Assembly: GCA_030015575.1 (NCBI GenBank) | Contig: CM057344.1 | Coordinates: forward strand, 185,955,044-186,019,043 | Origin: Agapanthus africanus | Lineage: Eukaryota; Streptophyta; Magnoliopsida; Asparagales; Amaryllidaceae | Length of the DNA stretch: 64,000 bases | Direction of reading: 5' to 3' | Part shown: positions 20,489-31,800 of the stretch, piece by piece | Layout: each line of letters opens with the position of its first letter | Position numbering within the stretch: position 1 is the first letter of the stretch | The notes under the pieces: model-generated | The model's input: the letters and a program-made list of their open reading frames with translations, nothing else | Told to the model about the DNA's origin: nothing | Database searches by the model: none | Program-made: the position numbers and the translations under genes

Positions 20489-20995
20489 CCGGCCCCTTCT
20501 CTTGAAGAGATAGATGGTTGTTGATTTGGAAAAGATTATAGTTTTGGATTCATGGAAATTAGATAGCCTCATTTCTCATTTCACCCGATCCAAAAGGCAA
20601 CTTCATTAACCGTTCGTCCATAGCTTTGGACGAAGTGAGACAAAGTGTTCTACTCATTCTCTATATCATCTTGGTCGTCTCTTTTGGCAAACTTGGCGAC
20701 CGAGTTGCCTCGGTTCAGAGGCGGGAGCCCGTTTAAAGATCCGTCGACGTGGTGCCATCTGAACGAGAAGACTGGAGATTCAGGAGATCGGAGCAGCCGT
20801 AAGAAAACGTGGGATGATGGTTGAAGACCGAAAGACTCGGATCGTTCGGTATAACATTTCTACCCACTTTGTAGTTTGTTAGTTTAGCTTTAATGGCAGA
20901 TCCGGGTTATAGTACGCGATAGCGCCAGTTGTAAAAAGTTTTTGTTCCGCATTTGGCGTCTGTTAGATGGCCGGGGCGCTACCGTGGACTTACAG

Positions 20996-21008
20996 TGGTA
21001 TCAGAGCC
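20996..21008 (+). other. Primer binding site of element C, initiator tRNA-Met
   Basis: TGGTATCAGAGCC lies one base after the LTR end ...TTACA at 20994. Confidence 0.93.
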
Positions 21009-23266
21009 TCGCAATTAAGCTTTACTAACTTGTGCTAACGCGTTTAAAACATCGATCGAACGGATTTTCGAAAATCAAAATTTTCAGTTCAATGTTTCTG
21101 TCGATTTTAAATCAGGTCTAAAAATAATTTTACATATCACAGAAAACAATGCAGGCTTTTCTAAGAATTCTGGGAAAATTTGGGCACGTGATCCCTCAAT
21201 ACCACCGTGGAACCGCGGCCGTTTTGTGGGAACAGTGCTCCAAGTTTTTCCAGAGAGCTTCATTTAGGAAATTGTGGTTTTTGGTACTATTCTTTTGGGT
21301 CCAGATTTTGTTACTGTACAGCACATGTACGTGGGGCCCACTTCGGGAAATTTTGTCGATCGAAATTTTAAACTTGTTAGTTTACAGTATTTACATTATA
21401 TCTCCGACCGGGAATGTCATTCGAGCGGTAAATTGCGTCTAATTGCTATAGTCCTTTTAGACGAATTTGCGAACGTGACATTCACGCTGATGTTCTGTGT
21501 TGAGCTGTGATGTTGCAGATATGTCATGGTGGATAGCAGTGTGCAATGGTAGTGCTTTTTGGATTTATTTGTACATTTGATATCGCGGGGAGAGCGTCCA
21601 ACATGTGGACTGCCGTCACTGCCTGTTTGTATAATATTCTTCTGGGGCACGACCGGGCTGAGGTCGATATAACCGTTGTATATATTTTTCATTTCTGTAC
21701 TAGGATTACCCCGCGACGGAGTGCACGGATAGCCGGGTTGTGGAGGGCAACAGGTCCGTATCTCATGGCTTTGAGAGGCAGTAGAACCTCACTCTAGAAT
21801 TGGCAGACTATTCGCCGCACTCGTAGGGGGTACAGGTTGACCCAAGGAGGAGTGCTCAAGTTACAGGATTCCGTGAAGTGCCGGATGGTCCATTCACTAT
21901 GCTGTAAGGGGCTGCCTCGCTTCAGGTTTTGGCGGGTAACTTTCCGTGCTCGTAGGGGTCTAGGTTTCATTGCACAGGCTATCCACACGACCAGGTGAAT
22001 GTCGGGTTTCAGTAGCGGCTCTGTGAAACCCGGGGATCCCAGATTATCTGTATTGTTCTGTGATACTTATTACTTTTCTGTAATGTTGCATATTATCACG
22101 CCTGGAGAGATTATTGTATATTGGTATATATACTATTAGATGTTGTATATGTTTTACACCCGCGCTAGTCCAGTCCCCGATCTGTCCTTAGTTAAGTAAC
22201 CTAACGGGTGATGATGGGACCCAGTGGCGAATGCGGATGGCATATACGTACATTTTATTTTTCGTTCTTTTCTGGTGTGATTAATTGATGGGAATAGGTT
22301 GATTCTTATCAATGCAAGTAAAACAAACCTATATTTGATGTTGTTGGAACCAATTTAAAAAGTGTCATTACAAAGACGTTTCCTTTTGTTTTGCATACTG
22401 ATATTCGGTTGGAATATCCTGCACCTCATTCGACGAGGCAAGGGCTGATATCCCTTCACCGGGAGAGACCCCTTGGGAAGAAGTTTGCGTCAGGGTAATA
22501 ACTTCAATATAGTCGATTACAAGTTGCTTTGAATAGTGATATTCGGTTGGAATATCCTGCACCTCATTCCACGAGGAAAGAGCCGAGATCCCTTCACCGG
22601 GAGTGGCCTCTTTAGCAAAGGTTTTCGTCACTATATTTTATAAAAAGCTATCAGGTTCCTTCAACGAGATCAAGTTCATTACGTTAAAGGTTTTTTGCCA
22701 AAAACCAGCCGTAGCCCTCCGTCATTTCTTATGGATAGTCAGTAGTATTCAAGCTATGTTTGTTGGCCAAAGTCAAGGCATAGTGTTTGGTAGCTGCTGG
22801 GTATTCATTTGTTGCATAGATAGATGTGTTGGTTTGGGACAGTCGTTCTGCCATTTTGGCAAAAGTCAAGGGCATGTGCGGGTGGGTCCAAATTGACCTG
22901 GATAGTGACGGGTAGAACTTGATGTGACATATGACATTTTGACCAAAGCCAAGGTCATAAGAGCATGGTGCAAAAATAACATCGGGAGTTTCAAACATAA
23001 TGAAACTTGCCAAGTATGTGCATACCTTCTGGAGTATGATAACTTGAGTGGCTTCCATCAAGTTATCATGCGATGATAGTTCGATCCCGATTCTCACTGA
23101 TGAGTTAGTTTACTCTTCGGGAGATCCCGACTAATTCTACTTTCAGCTTTGGAGGAGAATTTGAGATTACAGTGGGAGGTTTCCTGATTAGATAAAGTGA
23201 TAACCATTCTGATCTAGGTTAGAGTGCGCGCAGAGTGTTTCTTTTCTCTCTCTCTCTCTTTGGCAG
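21009..23266 (+). other. Structured leader of element C
   Basis: Non-coding. It carries a short CCGTGGAACCGCGG box (about 21203), the GTTTTACACCCGCGCTAG block (about 22151-22168), a closing stem (GTTGTTGGAACC at 22340 with GGTTCCTTCAAC near 22653) around two tandem hairpin modules (GATATTC-GGTTG-GAATATC, near 22400 and 22540), three hairpins at 22763, 22856 and 22939, and a pyrimidine tract ending in GGCAG (23262-23266). Confidence 0.75.
22763..22954 (+). ncRNA. Triple covarying hairpin element in the C leader (candidate)
   Basis: The cores are TTGGC-CAAA-GTCAA (22763-22776), TTGGC-AAAA-GTCAA (22856-22869) and TTGAC-CAAA-GCCAA (22939-22952). Outer arms are CTATG/CATAG, TGCC/GGCA and ATGAC/GTCAT, each complementary. 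Compared with E, the first arm pair has changed from CTACG/CGTAG to CTATG/CATAG, a compensatory double change. Confidence 0.6.
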
Positions 23267-26200
23267 CGACTTTTGAACGACCCTAGACTATGACTCAGTG
23301 ACCAAGTTGACCGAACCTTCTTAAAATACTGGCTTTTGGATTGTCTAAAGTTACATAAGTCATTGCCGCTCCTTCTTTTACCCTTTGTATTTCTCAGAAC
23401 ACCCCGTATTATTACGGACATCCACTTCCATTGGATAGATCCATAGTATGGTTATATACGAACTCGAAGGGACTTCTTCGAAGATGGATCCAGGTTCAGG
23501 AGAAATAGAATTGGTTTATTCAGTTGTCTTTTATTATCACCTTCTCTCAGGTTGCAAGGGTTGCTTAGTATAGGAGAGTACGCCAATTACGCTTACTGGA
23601 TAGTCTTCTTCCAAACCATAGGCAGGTGCCGAAAGGTAGGGAATGAAGAAAACCAATTAGCCTAAGTAAGGTGTGCAGAAGGTAATAACTAAAGACAACA
23701 TAAAGGGATTAGAAAGAGGGTAAAATAAATTGTGACTGCTATCATTCACGACCAAACCACGTACTTCATCGCCACTCCTATTTCACCTTTAATAGAATAA
23801 GGTATTATTCAGTTGTCTTTTATCACCACCCTCTCTCAAGTTGCGAGTACTCCTAGGATTAGGAGGGTACACCTATTATGCTTACTGGATAGTCTTCTTC
23901 CAAACCATAGGCTGGTGCCGAACGGTGGGGAAGGAAGAAAACCACTTAACCTAAGGGGTGTACAGAAGGTGATAAATAAAGACAAATAAAGGGATTTGGA
24001 AGATGGCAAAGAGATATACGGTTAAAGTCATGAATTGGATTATGGAAGAGGCATTACGAAGAATACCAGGATACCCCTACGAAACATTTTCATGTTTCAG
24101 TTTCACTGTGCATTGTTAATTGTAAATTGATTTCCCGATTACATACTTACTCCAGAGTATGTATTTACCAGGTTCCATTATCATATCTGTATGGTTTTAC
24201 AGATGATGAGTGGGAGTAACTTATTGGGAATAAGGTGATCATCCTCATTAAATCAGAATTCGTTGTAATTGATGATATTTGAGGAAATCGCCTGGGTACA
24301 GTTTTCAACCTACGATGCACAGGTTTAGAGTTATTCAAAACAGCGGACTTATACAGAGTATTGTATGTTGTCCAGTGTCCGTCAGGACAAAGGGGTAGGT
24401 CCTCGTACTATGTTCTGTTTACTTGTGACTTCTGTAGTTTTTAGACAAGTGTTTCGTAGAAATACAATGTCTAAGTTATGAGAAGTTATGGGTATAAGAT
24501 TAAAGTAGAGAACCGGGTATCGCAAGTATCGGGATTCGTCAAAGAGATCGAAGATGTAGATTCTTGTGATAGGTATTCAGTTCATAATAATGATTTTGAG
24601 AAACTTGTTTCTCTTTCAGGCTACTCATAATTGGATGTATTCCTAAGTTGAGTAATGCTGATTAGCCTCTCTCTATTAAGTTGATATGCACTGGAGACAG
24701 CTGCATGATTTGAATCTGGTTCCAATTAAATTAGTGCCTCTATTTCTATATTGTATATAGAATGGTTCATATCTTAACGATGTTAAGGTAAGGGGGGTTG
24801 TCCAGCTTATGCTTAAAACCAGACACTGGATAACTCAAGACACGTTTCTGTAATAGCAGTTTGTGGGTTGACCCTGGCTTTGACGAGGGTTGATTATCTA
24901 CCATCTGGATGATCAATAGAGATATTGTTCTTAACTCGCCACGGTTTTAGTAAAAAGGATTTTTTCAGAAAACGGTTGTGGGAGTATGGTAGAACTGGAA
25001 GTGATTCCAGAACCGCAAACGATTTCGGAAAATTCAATAGGACCTATATATTCAATTAGGTTTAACATTCCAATAGCCACTCCGCAGATATGGCGGGTAA
25101 CCTCAGACACCCGAGAGGTACTCCGGTAGCCTCAAGGACGGTGATAGGGAAGTTCTAGTTTACCCAGACTTGATACTACTGTTGTTCCAGACTATGAGAC
25201 CCGGCAGAAGGATAAGTATAACGTCGTTTTAAACTAGTTTTAGAAGTACACGTATATATTATTCTGCCAGAGCGTTGTCGTAGTCAGTGGGAGCAGCGGA
25301 AGTATAGTGGGCAAGTAGCTTATGTCTATTTATAGGCTTGAGCAGATATAGCGGAGATAAGATCATCTAATTTTGATGTAACAGTCATGGCTTTGACTTC
25401 ATCAGAATAGGGGATGGATCTATTAAGAAGGTAGTAGTGTGTGATATCCTGGTATTTGGATGACATACACAGATTAGGAAGTAAAATTCCTATACTTCCA
25501 TCGGTTGTACTTTGGTCGTCACACAGTTGTTTCTCAATAAATGATATGGATATAATATCAGACATTCTGGTTACTAGATCTATTGTTTTAGATCTAGAAT
25601 TGGGTAGTTTCCCAATTTGGGTACTTTGATAGTATTCTAATGGTATTTTAGAATAGATGACTCCTGGCATGGTGGTGTACCTGCAGGTGATGGAGTCACC
25701 CTCTCTAAAGGTGTCTTATAGACTAAAGGGGAGAGGGATGTGCATGATTGGCTGATCACTTGCTTAGGCAATTGAGTCAATTGTGAGATGTCAAGTACAA
25801 CACCAGATGTTGTTTTTGCACTAGATGCGATAAGTTTATATTAATCCAATCCTGAAGAAACATAAGGAAGCAGTTTTAGAACATAAGTGCATGTTCTACG
25901 GATTTGATGACGGCAGCCTCCTTCGGGAGACAGTTATCATTCCAGGCTTCAAAGGTGACATGGATGACAGAGTGATTGTCAGAGTTATAGTTTTCCCTCT
26001 GACGAGGAACAGTATTATGGACAGGTGGTCCAAGAGGATACTGTGGGAGGTATGGTGCTGGATACTGATTAGGTTCAGTGATCACTACAGTCTAAGAAGT
26101 TTGGATTTGGAGTTCATTTATGAACTAGGTCCAATCAGATATCCAGACATATTCTAAGACAGGTATTGCTCAATTCGGGAGATGGCTTTCTCCGCGAACT

Positions 26201-26369
26201 TGAGATTAAGAGAGACATAGAAAGAAACATCAGGGCGGATCCACCCACTGAGACTATTTCTCGAACACAAGAGTTTTACAAACTAGCTTTGTGAAACTAA
26301 TTAGCAGAGGAGTTGGGTGTTCGGTATCACACTGGATGTGAGTATGCGACATCGCAATAATTAGTCTTA
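23267..26369 (+). pseudogene. Decayed gag-less pol of element C
   Basis: The region starts right after the pyrimidine/CAG tract with a recognisable but broken version of the gag-less start (TTGACCGAACC near 23300). It contains no frame above about 115 codons on the sense strand. The linker before RT is visible near 24960-25025 (like VVKLEEVPDAQT), and the RNase H tail near 26200-26280 (LEIKRDIERNIRADPPTETISRTQ, where E has EIKRVDTKNNAADPFTKALPQ). A partial internal duplication (about 23519-23720 and about 23808-23990) repeats the TTCAGTTGTCTTTTA to AACCTAAG stretch. No function is expected. Confidence 0.75.
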
Positions 26370-26385
26370 AGTGCAAGTGGGAGAT
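26370..26385 (+). other. Polypurine tract of element C
   Basis: AGTGCAAGTGGGAGAT lies directly before the 3' LTR start TGTTGG at 26386. Confidence 0.85.
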
Positions 26386-28425
26386 TGTTGGATATAGTGC
26401 CTTCAAAGTCAATTATTGGATCGCAGTTACGTGATTGCAATGATTGAGGCAGGACCTATACCGATATGACAGTCTTGCTCAAGATGATAGTATGCTATCT
26501 GGTTCGTCTTTATCATCATATACATGCTTTAGTTCACTATTGCAAGATGATAGAGCCCTTAGGATTCTTGCTTGACTGCCAGCAGTATGATGGCGATCAT
26601 ATACGTGGGAGACAGGGCATCGATACTCCAGAGTAGACTAGTGTATACAGTCGAGACCCCGACGAGGGGCGGTGGCCGGTCTCACAAGCCATTGGTGTCA
26701 GTTGGTTCACCTAAGATGTATACAGGTACTCATTCGGTTATGAGTACACCGGACAGGACTCGCCGGGAATATGCTTGTTGGTATTATACATATCGTCAGA
26801 TAGCAGTTCCCAGGTGACATGTGTACAGGTTAGTTTGCCGACCTGAGATCGTCATTTGTCTCGTGTGAGTTCCCACTGTGCTTTGATTTCTACCCAACCA
26901 CGCTCAAAGGAGACGTGCAAACAGGTATTTTTTGGGTACAGTCCCGAGCCACAGGGAGGCAGTAAGCGGATCGTCGGGGATTCATCTCTCCCGGTATTGG
27001 GGGTTGATGTCGCACAGTGCACGGGTGGCCATCACTAAAAATCCTCGGCCGAGGTAGTGGAGAATTACTGATTTGGATCAGTAGTTTCTCAGGTGGCGAT
27101 GGGCTTCATGCCGACACGATTTATCGCGTTATTAGGGGTCTGACTTGATCCACCCCTAGACTCGATATGCGATACTCTTTTGACGAACGGATCGGACTGT
27201 ACGGATATTGTCACTGTTAGGCTCAGTAGGGTTTATGGATGAGTTCGCTCGTCAGCTTCCCTTCCAATCAATATATAGTCAACCGTTACGTACAGCTCGT
27301 ACCTCTGACGTGCTAGAGGTTATACCCAGTGCCAGTGTATTGATGAGTCATTAAAGTTCCCCACAGACAGTTTCCCAAGTTTGGGCGAAACGTTGTAGAG
27401 ACTGTACGGTTTTATGGAAGGGTTCGGAAAATGCACGTGCGTTTACGCACGTGTCATATTTCGGGCAGATAATACTGGTGGCTTTGGTTTAAGCCGGATC
27501 CGAGTATTATAGTGTGTTGATATAATATCTTTGTCTCAGTTGTATTTGTATTCGGTCGTAATACAAATGCGGGTGTGTTTATACTGTTACGGGGTTATCC
27601 TGAAATTCGTTTCGGGATCGCTTTTGGAAGTTGCCAGTTTCCCGTTTTCTATCACCCGTATTTGACATTCGGTTAAATGCGGATTTATCTTTTCTTGGGT
27701 GAGTCATGGTTCTAGAAGCATCTAGATGGTGACTAGGATGATGAGGTGGCTAGTGACTCATTAGTTCATTAATTGTGTATTTAATGGATGTTGACTAGAT
27801 TAGATGATTCATTTATGTGCAATTAATGTTTGTGCTAGGTGTTTAAATGACTCATCCTCTTCATTATTGTTATGGTTACCCTCTCCCTTCCTACACTCAC
27901 CCCCCCATCTCTATAAAGGCCAGCCCTCTCTCTTGAAGAGGCAGATGGTTGTTGATTTGGAAAAAATTATAGTTTTGGATTCATGGAAATTAGATAGCCT
28001 CATTTCTCATTTCACCCGATCCAAAATGCAACTTCATTAACCGTTCGTCCATAGCTTTGGACGAAGTGAGACAAAGTGTTCTACTCATTCTCTACATCAT
28101 CTTGGTCGTCTCTTTTGGCAAACTTGACGACCGAGTTGCCTCGGTTCAGAGGCGGGAGCCCGTTTGAAGATCCGTCGACTTGGTGCCACCTGGACGAGAA
28201 GACTGGAGATTCAGGAGATCGGAGCAGCCGCAACAAAGCGTGGGATGATGGTTGAAGACCGAAGGACTCGGATCGTTCGGTATAAAATTTCTACCCACTT
28301 TGTAGTTTGTTAGTTTAGCTTGAATGGCAGATCCGGGTTATAGTACGCGATAGCGCCAGTTGTAAAAAGTTTTTGTTCCGCATTTGGCGTCTGTTAGATG
28401 GCCGGGGCGCTACCGTTGACTTACA
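26386..28425 (+). repeat. 3' LTR of element C (2040 bp)
   Basis: Same family and ends as 18902-20994, with scattered substitutions and a deletion of about 50 bp early in the LTR (near 26610). TATA at 27912-27919; G-box palindrome at 27434-27453. Confidence 0.9.
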
Positions 28426-28548
28426 TGTAGTGACACAGAGTGTTCCGAAGAAATACAAAGGTGAAGTAGGAGTGGCGATGAAATACGTGGTTTGGCCGTG
28501 AATAATAGCAGTCGCAATTAACTTTTCCCTCTTTCTAATCCCATTATT
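28426..28548 (-). pseudogene. Copia element B, innermost visible fragment
   Basis: The minus strand matches element C near 23690-23800 (ATTCACGGCCAAACCACGTA and neighbours). It lies between the C insertion on the left and the start of element D on the right, so the 5' half of B should resume to the right of D and H, beyond the window. Confidence 0.7.
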
Positions 28549-29311
28549 TGTTATTTGTATGTATGCCCTAGAGGCCAGTATTGTACATATGATGGATATT
28601 ATATTGGATGCTTGGACATATATAGAGAGGACTTTCTTGCTCGATATGATAGTACGCTATCTGGTTGCTCTTTATCTTAAAATTGATACTTGTCTCTTGA
28701 TCCTGTCTTATGGTTACATGTTGGTAAAGCCCTTAGGATGTGTACTTGACTACAACGACTATGATGCAGATCATACTAGTGGGGCCATGGTAGTCCATAA
28801 GTTCATCCTTTAATGTTCCTAGTCGTAGGTGTATCGAGACGGGGCTTTGATATACCAGTGTAGACTAGCGTATACGCTTCTCGACCTATAAGATTAGCGA
28901 TGGATGATCCTATATCCATTGATGTTTGACATTAGAGATGGTATACAAGTGCTCAGTGGAGACTGGGTACACTTGACGGACTCGCCGAGAACTCCCAGAT
29001 GGTATTATACCACACGTCAGATGGCAGTTCTCTGGTGACACTTATACAGGTTAGTCTGTAGACCCTAGATCTTCATAGAGTCTTGTATGATTCCCATTGT
29101 GCTTTAATTTCCACCTTACCACGTCTAAAAGGGCGTGCAAAACTGTGTTTTTTGGGTACAGTCCCGAGTCACAAGGAGGCAATGAGCGATAAGAGGGGTT
29201 TCGTCACTCCCGGTATTAGGAGTTGATGTTGCACTGTGCATGATTGGCCATAGCAGGGAAGTCCCTGGCCAGGGCTGTTTTAGAGATTTACTGGTAAGTG
29301 TTACCAGTAGT
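28549..29311 (+). repeat. 5' LTR of element D, first part
   Basis: It starts TGTTATTTGTATGTATGCC (A-family start) and ends in ...CCAGTAGT, where solo LTR F is inserted. It resumes at 42174. The total without insertions is 2209 bp, matching the A, F and H LTRs. It holds the CTGGTAA-GTG-TTACCAG hairpin (29291-29307). The 5 bp before it, TTATT, would be its TSD; the partner lies outside the window. Confidence 0.9.
29307..29311. repeat. Target-site duplication of solo LTR F, left copy
   Basis: GTAGT is repeated at 42169-42173 on the other side of F. Confidence 0.9.
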
Positions 29312-29457
29312 TGTAGGGTTCCTAGGCACACTAATGAAGTCTCACAAGGCATCAAACATGGCCAATTCAAATTTTACACGTGCCGAGAAACCCTAATACG
29401 GATCGTTAACTAGATGTATAGGTGATGCAATGCGAGTAAACGAATTTATAGCTAAAG

Positions 29458-29462
29458 GAAAG
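29458..29462. repeat. Target-site duplication of element E, left copy
   Basis: GAAAG is repeated exactly at 40096-40100. Confidence 0.93.
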
Positions 29463-31555
29463 TGTTGGATATATGTATGCCCTAGAGGCCATTATGTGAT
29501 AGTGGATGTATCTATACATGTATATATATTCAGTTTACTTTCTTGCTCGTCATGATAGTATGCTATCTGGTTATTCTTTATCTGACATGTTCATTTGATC
29601 ATGCTTCTATTCATTCATACATGCTGATAAAGCCCTGAGGATATCGGCTTGACTACTCTGATTATGATGGAGATCATACTAGTGGGACATCTGTAGTCTA
29701 TAAGCATATCCTGAAATGTCCCTAGTCGGAGGTGTATCGAGATGGGGCATCGATATACCAGAGTAGACTAGCGTATATGATACTAGACCCATGTGATGGG
29801 CAATGGATGTTCCCACATTCATCGATGTTTGACATCAAGATCATATACGGGTGCTCAGTGGTGACTGGGTACACTGGACGGACTCGCCGAGAACTCCTAT
29901 ATGGAATTATATCTATCGTCGGATAGCAGTTCTCAGGTGACACTGGTACAGGTTAGTCTGTAGACCCGAGATCGTCATAGAGCCTTGTGTGTTCTCCCAC
30001 TGTACTTTGATTGCCACCCTACCACGGCTCTACTGAGTCGTGCAAACAGGTGGCCGTTGGGTACAGTCCCGAGACACATGAAGACGATGAGCGATAGGAG
30101 GGGTTTCGTCTCTCCCGGTATTGGGAGTTGATGCTGTGCTGTGCTCGACTGGTTATAACGGCAAGTCCCTGGCCAGGGCTGATGAGATTTGCTGATAAGT
30201 GTTATCAGTAGTTTCTCGATCTGTTATAGACCATTCACCGACACGACTTATTGAGTTATTGGGGTCGACGTGACCATCCCTAGGCTCGATATGCAGCAGA
30301 TTTGACGAAGAGACCGGACTGTACGGTAGTGTTGCCGGATGGCTCGACGGGAGTTGTAGCAGGTTCGCTTGTTGTCTTCTGATCGCTCAGTACCCGGGTG
30401 GCCGTTACGTTTAGCTGACCTCTTGCGGCTTGAGGGCACTTGATATGATCATTACCCTCTGCCGGCGTATTGACGAGTCTTAGAGTCCCACAGAGGAGTT
30501 ACCCAGTCCAGGCGAAACGTTGTGGTGCGCATATGCGATATGCGCATGCACCCGATTGAAATGTGCGTATATGATACCGAACATTGATCGGGTGAACTGC
30601 TTTTGGTGGGGTCATATGAGATATGACCGGATTGATAAATCAAGTGTTGATTTATCATTTAACCATTAGTTTTCTCACTCAAAACCTTTCTAGGGTTTGA
30701 TGGATGTATGCATGCATGCATGTGTTTCTATTTTTCTTTTCTAGCTTCATGCACATGAAGATGTGCATACATGTACACATACATACATCAAACTATCATG
30801 GTTGTTTATATATGGAAATGGTGGCAATATAAGCTTCACACCATAGATTAAACTATGGATAATTATTTAATTTTGGTTTTAAAAGAAAATGAAAAGGAAA
30901 GGATAATTATACTAGTTTCTACATGCTTCTTTTAACCTAACCATTCTCACCCACCACTAAACCATGGTTATCTTTTCCTTTATCATTCTAAACCCAAGTT
31001 AAATTAATCATCCATCTTTTAATCATGGTTAGTGTCAAGAAGGATAAAATTTATATTGTGATATTCATTTCTTTTTCTTCTTAAGAAAAAGAGTTATCTT
31101 TTTATCTCTTCATAATATTAGCCACCATCTTCATCTTCCTTCATCTTCTCCTCTCTAGATCTTTTCTAGTGAGTGAAATACAACAAAAGAAAGGTTTTTG
31201 AAGTGAGATCCAAAGCCACAACAACATTCTACACAAGCTTAGCCGTTTCGTTTAGAGTGTTATCTTCGATTTGACGAAGTAGTGAGCTTGGACGGATATC
31301 TCCGCGGTGGATCATCGTGGACACAAGGGGAGTTCAAGAGAACCTTGATTCAACACAAAAGAGCCTAAGGAGCGAAGCAAAAACGGGAGCTACAAAGGTT
31401 GTAGACTTCAAACCCTAATTTTGCTAGCTTTTTGTTTAGCAAACCCTAATTTTCTAGGATCCATCCTTTGCATGTTAGTTTAGCACCTTAAAAATGAAAA
31501 CTTTAGGTCATGTGATGCTTGTAATCTCTTCATAGGGTGCTATACTAACCTTACA
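29463..31555 (+). repeat. 5' LTR of element E
   Basis: TGTTGGATATATGTATGCC...ACCTTACA. It shares the first 20 or so bases and several blocks with the A family but is otherwise distinct. It has hairpins CTGATAA-GTG-TTATCAG (30192-30208), three class I sites and one class II site (30527-30657), and a CATG-repeat near 30708. I could not assign a convincing TATA box. Confidence 0.94.
30527..30657 (+). repeat. Hairpin array in the E LTR
   Basis: In order: GCGCATAT-GCG-ATATGCGC (30527-30545), GTAT-ATG-ATAC (30567-30577), GGTCATAT-GAG-ATATGACC (30610-30628), and TGATAAATCAA / GTG / TTGATTTATCA (30633-30657). This is the I-I-I-II order that begins the eight-site array of the A-family LTRs; the later four sites are missing. 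The second LTR repeats them at 39068-39198. Confidence 0.75.
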
Positions 31556-31556
31556 T

Positions 31557-31569
31557 TGGTATCAGAGCC
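31557..31569 (+). other. Primer binding site of element E, initiator tRNA-Met
   Basis: TGGTATCAGAGCC lies one base after the 5' LTR. Confidence 0.94.
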
Positions 31570-31756
31570 GACCTAGAACATTAGGCGACCTTTTTGCGGA
31601 GTAAAAAGTCCGATCGAAACAAAAATACGGGTTTATGGGATGCTCTCTGGAAATTTTTTAAAAATTAATCTTTTTCAGAATTAAAAATTCTCAAAAATTA
31701 GAGCAGGTAAAAATTAGATGATCTGCAAAATTCGTACCTGTGAACAGTAAGTTTGA

Positions 31757-31800
31757 CCGCGGAAGGGCGGCATAAGCAAGCTTGTGCCGCGCTTCCGCGG
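31757..31800 (+). repeat. GC-rich 44-nt hairpin after the PBS of element E
   Basis: The arms CCGCGGAAG...GGCGGCATAAG and CTTGTGCCGC...CTTCCGCGG pair with one G-G mismatch and one G-U pair. It is the counterpart of 16170-16214 in element A. Candidate packaging or dimerisation structure by position only. Confidence 0.75.

Larger units (their letters stand above)
18902..20994 (+). repeat. 5' LTR of element C
   Basis: TGTTGGATATAG...CTTACA. It contains a 20-bp G-box palindrome (20003-20022), a TATAAAGG box (20481) and the conserved block TACAGTCCCGAG to CTCCCGGTATTGGGGGTTG (about 19500-19580), which is also found in the A, D, E and H LTRs although the rest of the LTR differs. Confidence 0.9.
18902..28425 (+). 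mobile_element. Element C: complete but decayed copia element
   Basis: This 9524-bp plus-strand element has LTRs at 18902-20994 (2093 bp) and 26386-28425 (2040 bp), PBS TGGTATCAGAGCC (20996-21008), a 2.3-kb leader, a gag-less decayed pol and PPT (26370-26385). The flanks CGTAG (18897-18901) and TGTAG (28426-28430) are a TSD with one mismatch. The LTR start TGTTGGATATAGTGCC is close to that of B, so B and C belong to one family that differs from A/D/F/H. The second LTR lacks about 50 bp present in the first (around 19125-19175). Confidence 0.88.

Noticed and set aside
25326..25670. 114-codon minus-strand frame in element C
   Set aside because: Antisense to the decayed pol, with a similar plus-strand frame in B (6134-6442) antisense to B pol; a shadow of shared ancestry, not a gene.
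28559..28813. 84-93 codon frames at LTR starts beginning MYALEASIV (also 49410, 56574, 9975, 18355)
   Set aside because: They lie at the conserved LTR start with short in-frame runs and no start-site context; frame is lost in E. Treated as LTR DNA.
30176..30215. Hammerhead ribozyme core (CTGATGAG) in the E LTR, as in plant retrozymes
   Set aside because: No matching GAAAC segment and no three-stem layout nearby; the following CTGATAA-GTG-TTATCAG is a simple hairpin.
31430..31460. AACCCTAA telomere-like motifs in the LTRs
   Set aside because: Isolated single units (also at 8600, 39970 and elsewhere), not TTTAGGG arrays.
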